From: Microbotryum silenes-acaulis
Taxonomy: Eukaryota > Basidiomycota > Microbotryomycetes > Microbotryales > Microbotryaceae
Direction of reading: 5' to 3'
Length of the DNA: 64,000 bases
Assembly: GCA_003665825.1 (NCBI GenBank)
Contig: QPFY01000021.1
Coordinates: 62,001-126,000 of the forward strand
The translations under genes and the position numbers were made by a program. How positions within the stretch are numbered: the stretch's first letter is position 1; every line of letters begins with the position of its first letter. This document shows positions 55,606 to 64,000 of this stretch, in pieces. The notes beneath the pieces were generated by a model. The model made no database searches. It worked only from the letters and a program-made list of their open reading frames with translations, and was not told the origin of the DNA.

Positions 55606-56460
55606 GGGCGGCTCGTGCGAGCGCTGGCGCCTGCGAAGGCGGGGTCGATGTAAGGTATGCGCGTCTGATGTGCATAAAATACAATCTGTCGTTCTTGACC
55701 GCTAGGCTAAAAGCAAGTTGTAACTAGAACTCGATAGTTCTAGCTACTCAGAGGCTACTTATGGGCTTGTTCTTGTATGGCATCCGAGTCCCCTTACAGT
55801 CGAGGCGTCGTGCATCAGGATTCAGGACCATCAGTCGGCGGGTCGACTTGCTGGAGGGAACGATCCCGAGTGCTCGAAAGGTCTTTTTGCATCGACTTTT
55901 CATAGTCCGATCAAGCCTGAGTCGCCTCAGTAGTGGACCACGCTGGAGGATTCGCGGTTCCTCCAGTGACCGAGTCACGCGTTTGCGTGTTGAGTGATTC
56001 GTCACTCGCGCGGTTACCACCCAACGGGTCGTCGGGCGCGGGCGCATGGGCGCGGGGCGGATTCGGCATCGGTTGTTGGTGTTGTAGTGAGTTTCTGTGG
56101 TGTAGCGTGTGTAGTTGACCTCGTAACCCCTTAAGTGTTACGGGACAACACCAACAACCGATGCCGGATCCGCCCGGCGCCCATGCGCCCGCGCCCGACG
56201 ACCCGTTGGGTGGTAACCGCGCGAGTGACGAATCACTCAACACGCAAACGCGTGACTCGGTCACTGGAGGAACCGCGAATCCTCCAGCGTGGTCCACTGA
56301 GGCGACTCAGGCTCGACTGGACTGTGAAAAGGCGATGCAGAAGACCTTTAGAGCACTCGGTATCGTTCCCTCCAGCAAGTCGACCCGCCGACTGATGGTC
56401 CTGATGCACGACGCCTCGACCCCGCCTTCGCAGCCCAGGCGCCAGCGCTCGCACGACATG
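55606..56460. repeat. Hairpin palindrome with interrupted left arm
   Basis: Arms 55606-55648 plus 55804-56087 (left, split by a solo LTR) and 56143-56460 (right) are reverse complements with small differences; the loop is 56088-56142. Both arms encode a common open stretch (SDESLNTQTRDSVTGGTANP and FRALGIVPSSKSTRRLMVL), so it is an inverted duplication of a transposon-like fragment rather than a simple MITE. Confidence 0.85.
55649..55798 (+). mobile_element. Solo LTR, family 1, with empty site preserved
   Basis: 150 bp, TGTAAGGTATGCGCG to CGAGTCCCCTTACA, flanked by a perfect GTCGA duplication (55644-55648, 55799-55803). The right arm of the surrounding palindrome holds the same target with a single GTCGA and no LTR, an internal empty site. 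Confidence 0.92.
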
Positions 56461-56753
56461 CTAGAATCAGTGGGAGTGGTGAAAGAGGATTCAGCGCATG
56501 CATCTCTTGAAGGCGCCTTCACTTTGGGGTACGGGTCAACAGGGTTCCTCATTAGATGTCTAGATATCCTATCTTAGCACATCTCCCTTAGATAGAGATG
56601 TCATCTTATCTAGGGGCCAAATATCTTAGATAGTTAGATAAGCCCCCGGGGGTTTCCTTAGATATCTTTGGATATCTTAATTTTTCTTGTGTCTGCTACA
56701 GACTTCTGTTGCGCTGGAAGTTGTAGTTTCCACTAAGCCATACTCGGCCCAAG
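56461..56753. other. A/T-rich segment with TTAGATA repeats
   Basis: Between 56555 and 56690 the motif ATCTTAGATA and its variants recur in both orientations. It may be the end of a small transposon, but no paired terminus was found. Confidence 0.4.
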
Positions 56754-56760
56754 CGCTGAC

Positions 56761-56909
56761 CCCTACGGGAAATCCGCGCAACCGCAGTTAACCGGGGTCG
56801 ACTTGGGCGCGACAATTGAGCAACCGCGGGTCCGACTTTGGCTTGAAGCTTGATCGTCAAGCCAAAGTTGACCGCGGTGTAACTGCGGTTGCGCGGATTT
56901 CCCGTAGGG
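56761..56909. mobile_element. 149-bp MITE with 30-bp inverted ends
   Basis: The termini CCCTACGGGAAATCCGCGCA and their perfect complement extend 30 bp. A 7-bp direct repeat CGCTGAC flanks it (56754-56760, 56910-56916). A second inverted pair (TTTGGCTTGA and TCAAGCCAAA) lies in the centre, so the whole unit can fold as a hairpin. No coding capacity. Confidence 0.88.
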
Positions 56910-57582
56910 CGCTGACCGCGGCTGAGGCGGCACTTGCCGACGGGCCAATTTGGGACCCCTTCAAACGTTTTTGCTGCCAGAAGATGTTTCATCAATTAAT
57001 CGCACAGAGAAAGGAGGTGCATTTGGGACATTTTGGGAACTTCGCAATGTACCCGCACCGTTCTCTCTTTTTTTGTCGCACACTCGCACACTCGCACTCT
57101 CACCTCGCCGATCGACTATAATCGACAGTCTTTGCTAAATCCCCACGGCTGAGGAGGAGCTTGCAAGTACGGGATTTGCCACCGACGAAGAGGCACAGAC
57201 TTACTACTTTCGACTGAGAGGAGGCTCTGCAAACGATCGCTGGCAAGCTCGCTAGTTCAGCTGAGAAGAAGTAAAAGTCAAAGACGTCATGGCAGTCGTT
57301 CCCAACGGAGGTGGAGATTTCGGACGACTCTGACGACACGGATTAGCACAACGATCGGCCTCAATGCATTCTCCCGCTTGACCAAGCAATGATTCGTCTT
57401 CCCAGCACTTATCAATAGAAGAGGATAATCCAGCATCTCGCTCTGTATGGCTTCTTCGAAGAAAAAAAGTGAAAAGAAAGTCGGTGCTTACGAACTCGTC
57501 GACGACCACGACACCCAGCCCCAGCAGGCGCTCGAGTCGTGGATCGACCCCACATTCGAGCCCCTCGAGTCGCGTACGCCTT

Positions 57583-57720
57583 GATCTTGTTCCGCGGCGA
57601 GATCCCAAAGTCCGCTCAGATGTGATCCCAAAGTCGCCTACGATGTGGGACCAGAGTCGCCTCCGACGTGGGCCCAAAAGCCGACCTTATGTGAGCCCAA
57701 AGTGACGAGCTATTAGCGCG
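57583..57720 (+). repeat. Degenerate 25-30 bp tandem repeat
   Basis: About five diverged units, each with a CCCAAAGTCGCC-like core followed by ATGTG or ACGTG. No coding evidence. Confidence 0.55.
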
Positions 57721-59266
57721 GTTATGTCTGGGTGCCTTGTACATAATTTTCGCATAGACTCCTTCAATGCCTACGCGCGGAGTGTAGATACGATTGCCGT
57801 AAAGGGAGAGATCGAGAATCGCTGAATCACGAAGCTTGAAGCCTCTCAATGAAGAAAACTAAGACAAACTCATGCTTCGGCGCAACTCAACATTTGATGG
57901 CACCCCAATTTGCGGAGGGGCTGGGGCGAGGAAGTCCGGGCCGGGAGGCTGGAGCGCGGATCGCAAGGTCTAGCGAGCCATAAACACTCAGATGAAGGAG
58001 AGCACTTTTTAATCGACAAAGCTAACGAATCCATCCGGGGAAATGTTACTCGTGATGAGGTAATTCACCCGGACCGGATCTTCTGATCCCCAGTGCCACT
58101 GGCAGCTCATGGATCCCGCGCCAAGCTCTTGCGGGGGCCCCAGGCGAAACCGCCGGGGCGGCGGGAACCCCATAATGAAGCAAAACTGTGGCCCCAGCTC
58201 ATCGTCGCACCGGGGAAACCTGCGCCGGAGGTTCGCTCGTTTTAGTTGATGCGAGGGAGTGGTCCCCCCAACGGCAGAATCTGGACCGGAAGAATTGTAC
58301 GTTCAACTTGGAGGCTCTCGTAGCTGCAAGAGAATACACCAGAAAGCGCGTTTGGCAACGAGAATCGACGAATTTAATTTTGTCCGATTGGAAATCCCAG
58401 CCCGACGCGCCCGTCTTCCAAACCGGAGACCACTTTTATAACGCCTTCGTGAGGACATTTCCGGTCCCTCTCGGTACCCAACTATTGGTATCTGGAGTTA
58501 TTTAAAATTAAGTGCAAGCAGAGACTGGAGGGGAAGTCACTTCTAGACTAGATTAACACTCCAACTTCTTCCACAATGGAACGCGAAAAAGTCAATCGAT
58601 CGCCGCGGAGTTTACCCGCTGACGAAGTGGCCATCAGCTGGAAATCAGCCGCGACAACTTTCATTTCGCCGGTGCACCTTTTGCACTTCTCCTTCTACAT
58701 CGTTTTAGCCCCAATCACCACAATCCCTGCGCTCCGAATTCGCACATCGGATAGAAGGTACGTGCATTATACTCGTTGACCTGCCGTATGTCGTGCTACA
58801 TCGTTCGTGACTCGTCCTCGTATGAACTGGCGCGCTGGGTTCGTTCAGTACGGTCCCGAGCCCGGTGTCATTGGTCGAGGAGTCGGGTTGCGACGGTTCT
58901 CCAACCAACTTGAACATTGGAGATAGGGCTTGCCTCTTCATCTGCCTGTGTACCAAGTGTTTAGATACCCTGGCGCACTGGTGCTTGCTCGAGCACTGGT
59001 GCACTCGAGACCAACGTGGCTCGCGCGGACGCTGCGGGGGTCGTCCTACGTGGGGCTCCGCGACTCTTCGAACGGTTGATCTTTTTGACCGGTCCGGCTG
59101 AATGGCGCGACGTGGTTCCACGCGCCAAGGTCACCGCAGGACTGTATGCTTCCATCCCGACAAAGTCGAACCTCACCAGAAGAGAGGACACGTGCTTCAA
59201 CAAATACTGATTCAATTCAATCCCTCCTAGTATTGCAGAAGTCGGCATATTCGATCGAGAAATATT
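57721..59266. other. Intergenic and 5' region of the GH36 gene
   Basis: About 1.5 kb with several small ORFs on both strands (for example 58576-58779), none with a recognised domain or convincing context. The final 200 bp, ending in AAATATT just before the ATG, are probably the promoter and 5' leader of the GH36 gene. Confidence 0.4.
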
Positions 59267-62066
59267 ATGAGCTTTTCACCCGCTCTTGGCGCGGCCGAAA
59301 TCGTCGCGCTCTCAGCAGATACAAAGGCCTTCTACTTCACGTACACGGGATCCGACTCTGCTTCCGGCGATTTCGAGGTCTGGACCGACCTTTCTGGCGC
59401 CTGGTCTGCACTTCCTTTCGCTGTCGTCCCATCACTATCATCGACCGCCGATGCGCAGGTCAAGGTCCACGTCGCTTCCTTCGATCTGAGCAACGCCAAA
59501 CCGGGGACCTACCAGTTCACCTACAGGAAAGACCAAGCCGAGCTCGATGCTTCTGGTATGAAAGGTACAATCCAACTCGTCGCGGCCAGTGACAGTTTAC
59601 GACAACCTAAGAAGCATGTCGAGCTCAAGACGTTCAACCTCAAAGATGGGAAAAGCAATGCGATTGAATCGTTTGATCTCGAAATCGCGGCCCAAGATTG
59701 GAGTGAAGGTGTTGTTTGGGAGCGCAGCTCGTGCGTAGTTGTTCTCGTCGCTTCTTTTCTTCTTGGCTCCGAAGCTGACATCACATCCCTATACGTCTAG
59801 ACGGATCTGGTACCTCGCTCGTGAACTCCAACCGGGATCGCCCACCTCGTGCCTCTCGACCGAATATGAGGCTCAACTCGTTTACTTACGCGGCAAGCCG
59901 ACCACGGACTCACCGAACGCTCCGATCCTAGTCCTCTTCCCTTCCACGACGGATCAGGTCATGTCCACCATTCGAGGAGGTGACGATAAAGTTTGGCTGA
60001 GGTGCATGCGGGATACAGGCGCTTCGGGTGTCCGAGGTCACGTAGTTATCGGACGAGGCGTCGAGGGGGACTTGGAGGAATTAGTGGCCGAGTGCGTCGA
60101 GATAGCCAAGAGGGCTCTCGGTGGTGACCTCGATCAAGCGATCGTGAAGATTCCGTCACCGATGGCGCAGTTTCCACAGGGTGTGCGAGTTTGCACTTGG
60201 AATGCCCTGGGGCTGGCAGCGTACGTTGTTGCCCATCGCTTTGCCAGATTGTAAAGTGCCAATCACTGACACGCCAAATTGCTATTCTGCAGCTACAAGC
60301 TCTCCGACGTCCTCAAATGGCTCGATTCCCTGCTCTCACCGTCGACGAGTTCGCCATTGTTCGCCGCCAGCCTCGATACGGTTCTGCTCGACGACGGATG
60401 GCAGGACATCAAACAGGCTTCTTGGCAGCATGGTGGGCGCCGTGGTCATCCACAACAGACTTTGCACTCGTTCGGCGTCCGTCCGAGCTGGTACGACGTC
60501 GGTTCGGCCGCGAGTACGCCGGTATCGAATTCCATCGCCAGTCCTGAATTGACGGACGCGGTCAAGCGTATCAAAGCCAAGGGCATTCAGCGCGTCGGCG
60601 TCTGGATGACCATTGCGGGTTACTGGGATGGCCTTGAGCCTAAGGGCCCTATGGCACGCTACGATCTCCAACAATGGAACCTGCACTCGGAGCTCTGGGA
60701 TGAGGCCATCGCGCTATGGCACGTCCCCTCGATCAACCGACTGGAGGAGTACTACAGCGATTACTTCAAGTCGCTCAAGGCTGCTGGTGTCGATTTTGTC
60801 AAGGTCGACGATCAGGCCCATCCCGACTACCTCGTCGCGGGTGGCACGGATGATGTAGGCGAGTTGAGGAATGCGATGCATCGTGCCATGCGCAAGATGT
60901 CGAACGAGGTCTTTGGTGACGGCACGACCATCCACTGCATGGCCGGAAGCCCCCGCATCTGGGGTGGGGCTTTGGCTCTTCGCAAGTCCAACGGTACGAA
61001 GTCGGTGATCCGCAACTCGGACGATTACTTCCCCGAGCAAGACGACTCTCATCGCTGGCACATTTACGTCAACGGGACCAACACGATCCTTATCCGCGCG
61101 CTCGAGCTGATCCCCGATTTCGACATGGGGGAGGAGTTGCATCCTTGGGGACAGGACTACCACGTCCCGTTCCGCTCGTTTTCTCCCGCTCCGACGTATT
61201 CGACCGACTTGATGACGCGACCCTTGCACCCTCAAAAGGGATGGAGTGCTGCTTTGGCCAAGACGAAGCAAGGTGGTGCTGGATTGGTAAAGACGACGAA
61301 TCGCGTCGGAGCCGGATTGGAAGGGCGTCTGAACGACGATGTTATGGGCGAAGGGGTGGGACAAGCTTTCGTTGTGGCGCTGGCGTTCCCCGAGGCGCAA
61401 GGTGCGCATTTGGGCGCTTGGAACACCCGCTCGAATGAAGCGCATGCCTTCACCAGTATCAACTCGAACGACGTCGTCGAGGCTCTGGGGCCTCTCAAAG
61501 CCACGGCCCCAGTGGCGTTGTACGTCGCCGGACACGACTGGGCTTCCTGGATCAGCCCAAACGATTTAAGCCTCACGCTCAGATCGTGCGCCACACCTTT
61601 AGTCACGATCAACGTTGAAGCCAAGCAGTCGCAGATGGTCACGGTTGCTCAGTCCTACACCGTCGACGGGATCAAGATTGCTTGTCTCGGTCTGACGGAC
61701 AAGACGACTGGACTGGCGGCAATCAAGGAGATCGCTGTATGCCAGGGTTCGTCGCCCTCAGCAATTGCGGACGCGAAGGTCTCAGAAGCGAAGACCTCTA
61801 CCTTCCCTGGTGTCTTCCCTATCGATCAAGACCGCCTGCGCATCACCCTCGCTTTCGCCAGCTCACACCTTGGATTCTACGTCGACAAATCTGAAAGCCT
61901 TGTGTTCGTCTTGGATGGCGAACGCATAGATGAGCAATGGATCAAAAGGGGTGACAAAACGAAGGAAGGCCAATTGATCGAGGTGGATTTGGAAGGTTGC
62001 TGGAATGCGATGGGCGAACCAAAGGGGTCTGAATGGGTGGTGCAAGTTGGACACGAAAAGGTATGA
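59267..62066 (+). CDS. Raffinose synthase / alkaline alpha-galactosidase family (GH36)
   Basis: Exons 59267-59730, 59801-60220 and 60293-62066 give 885 codons; the total is divisible by three. The family transfers or hydrolyses alpha-galactosyl units (raffinose synthase, Sip1-type and alkaline alpha-galactosidase). The (beta/alpha)8 barrel holds TVLLDDGWQDIKQ (about residue 325), VDFVKVDDQAHPDY with the probable nucleophile Asp in KVDDQ (about 464), and VIRNSDDYFPEQDD with the probable acid/base Asp (about 535). An N-terminal beta domain (about 1-290) and a C-terminal beta domain follow the family plan. There is no signal peptide, so it should be cytosolic. Substrate is not predictable from sequence. 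Confidence 0.87.
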
Positions 62067-62575
62067 CTTTTCCTCGGACGGGGCTCGGCTTAGGTAGGTT
62101 TCTTGATTTACCCAAAATAATAAACATATCGTGTTTCCGTTTCTCTTTCTTTTGTTTGGTGCAATCTTATGTCTGGTTCTTTGATGGTCTATGTTTTGTG
62201 TGAACAATCTCGAGTCTTCTAAGGCGTGCATCAGAGCTCGAGAGCTCACAGAAGACTGGGTCCGCGGAGGCAGCATTGCCATGCCTTGTCAAAACGGATC
62301 GAAATCTGCTACTACTAGCCGAGCATTACTTGGCCAGCCTGACCGTGTTGTGTAATTCTGTTGGTCAAGAGGATATCAGCGGAATTTCCTCGTGTCTTGA
62401 GTGCATTTGAACACACTGCCAGGTGACTGGTGCACTGGTGGCTCGGCGAGATGGGGCGTTCTTGTCGAGGCCCGTGCGCGGCGGGAAAGCTAGCCAGGCG
62501 TGGTGACGAGCAAGGTGCTTGAACGGCTTTCGTCTTTCCCCCCACGTCGCTCGAGGCTCCTCTGTCCAACCCACC
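62067..62575. other. Intergenic, GH36 to nucleoporin
   Basis: About 510 bp holding the GH36 3' end (CCAAAATAATAAACATATCG near 62110) and the nucleoporin promoter. No gene seen. Confidence 0.5.
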
Positions 62576-64000
62576 ATGTTTGGCCAACCCGCAGGGCAAG
62601 TCTAACCATCCTATAACCACTCGAACAAGAAACACCCCTACTGACTCTTCCCTCCACACAGTTTCGGAGCCGGTCCTAACCCGACCTCAACCACCTCGTC
62701 GTCGTCTCCCTCCCTCTTTGGCACCTCTTCCACCGCCGCAGCAACCCCGAACCTCTTTGGCTCTACAGCCCCTTCCTCATCCTCCACACCTTCCTTCTCT
62801 TTCGGTGCCAATACGCCCGTAACTAGTTCGGGGACGACACCTTCCTTATTCGGTGGTGCGACGACTTCATCAGGAGGAACAGGTTTGTTCGGTACCAAGC
62901 CTACTCCCGGGGGAACTTCAACTTCTTTATTCGGTCAACCGAGCCCAACCACTACCACACCGAACAATGGTAGTGGTCTATTCGGCGGGGGCGTAGGGTC
63001 AAATAATACGTCGATTCAACCTACGGGTGGGGTGGGATTGTTTACAGGATCGACTCTGCCAACGTCGATGATGGGAGGCTTGTTTGGTACGAGTACGAGT
63101 ACGAGTACTGGTTTGGGGGGACAGCAAAAATTGGGTTTGTTTGGGTCAGTTCTTTGGAATGGGCCTTTTAAGTTACGGTTGAGAGGGGTAAAGAGCTGAT
63201 TTCCCTTGGCTGCTTGCTGTGTGTGCACGATCGTACCCTTGGATCGTACACAGGTCTACAGCACAACAACAGCAGCAGCAACAGCAACAACAACAGCAAC
63301 AAGGAGGGTTTCAACTTGCTTCTTCGATACAACAACAGCAAGCGTCGACGAGCTCGCTGAACAAGATGACCAAGTTCAATGATCTGCCCGAGAACGTCAG
63401 GGCGGTGATTGAGGGGATAGAGTCAGTCACTGAGAGTTAGACTACGCCTGGGAAATGTGCATGTTGGCTGAAGCGAAACTACAGCTCTTTCGTACGACAA
63501 CAAGTACATCTATCGGAACAGCTCAAGCGGAGGGAACTGGGAGTGGAGATTGAAAAGACCCGGAACGAGTGGCAGCAATGTTCGGCTGTAAGTTGGAATG
63601 ATGAGGTGAGATATGCTTCCAAGGCTGATATCGTATGGGGTTTACCCTTTCAGGACGCGACCGCGATCTCCTCTCTCTTGCTCCACTCGTCCAACTCGGT
63701 CTCGGCCGTCCGAAATCGCCTCGACCAAGACGCGCAAGACGTTGAAAAAGCCACTTGGATCGTCGAAGGTTTCAAGAACCCTCAAGGTCCGAAAGCGCAA
63801 CAGGCCAAAGCCGTGCAAACGTTCCCGTTCGAGTTTTTCAGGAACAAGACGGACGAGTTTGAGGCTCGCTTGAAGAATTATAAAGAGACGATCGAGGTGG
63901 GTTTTTGTCTTTCCCTCTCGCCGAGGGCTTGGCTCGTCCAAATACTAAATCGGAATGATCATGCCCTATAGCAAATTCAACAATACCTATCCTCCCCTTC
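62576..64000 (+). CDS. FG nucleoporin, Nup49/Nup58 type, 5' part
   Basis: Exons 62576-62595, 62662-63144, 63254-63421, 63485-63587, 63654-63896 and 63972 onward, all in phase; the gene continues past the right edge. The protein starts MFGQPAG. It has an FG-repeat region (SLFGTSST, NLFGST, LFGGAT, GLFGTKP, SLFGQPSP, GLFGST) that forms the permeability barrier of the nuclear pore. A CAG/CAA-encoded poly-Gln run (about 63262-63305) comes next. The central-channel coiled coil then follows: DSFVRQQVHLSEQLKRREL, then FPFEFFRNKTDEFEARLKNY. The first intron uses a GC donor (GCAAGT at 62596), the others GT. The order matches Nup49/Nup58, partner of Nup54/57 and Nup62. Confidence 0.87.

Overview
The window is fungal nuclear DNA, most likely from a basidiomycete of the Pucciniomycotina type. 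The evidence is short spliceosomal introns (about 50 to 210 nt, GT-AG with a branch site close to the acceptor), a Plavaka-type CACTA transposase, Tad-like LINEs, short Ty3/Gypsy LTRs and the identity of the housekeeping genes. No bacterial, organellar, rRNA or tRNA gene was recognised.

Layout. (1) 1-33.4 kb is a nested transposon graveyard. It holds a broken Plavaka transposase, a divergent six-exon AT-hook gene whose 3' part recurs at 23.8 kb, and a 9.4 kb Ty3/Gypsy element with near-identical LTRs. That element has a LINE in its gag, a 299-nt intron-like insertion in pol and a lost YxDD box. Next come a 4.4 kb CACTA-like inverted-repeat element with a 30-bp satellite in its ends, two terminal-inverted-repeat elements beginning AGGACC, solo LTRs, LINE and gag relics, and a 6.6 kb pogo-type element carrying a giant palindrome (two 2.7 kb arms, each a truncated Helitron). 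(2) 33.4-46.6 kb is a compact, transposon-free block of six genes with strictly alternating strands: eIF3f<->eIF3m, hydroxyacid-oxoacid transhydrogenase<->PPR protein, small membrane protein<->GID5/ARMC8. Each pair is head to head and neighbouring pairs converge. (3) 46.6-57.8 kb is a second transposon island: LINE tails, a WRKY-GCM1-like zinc-finger gene broken by an in-frame stop and cut by an LTR, a LINE whose ORF1 and ORF2 overlap as ATGA, a hairpin palindrome containing a solo LTR, and a 149-bp MITE. (4) 57.8-64 kb returns to host genes: a raffinose-synthase-type GH36 protein and the 5' part of an FG nucleoporin (Nup49/Nup58) that runs off the right edge.

The host genes serve translation initiation (two eIF3 subunits), mitochondrial metabolism and gene expression (transhydrogenase and PPR protein), ubiquitin-dependent degradation of gluconeogenic enzymes (GID complex), nuclear transport and galactoside metabolism. 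For the eight multi-exon host genes the exon boundaries were deduced by hand from splice sites. For the seven complete ones the summed coding length is a multiple of three.
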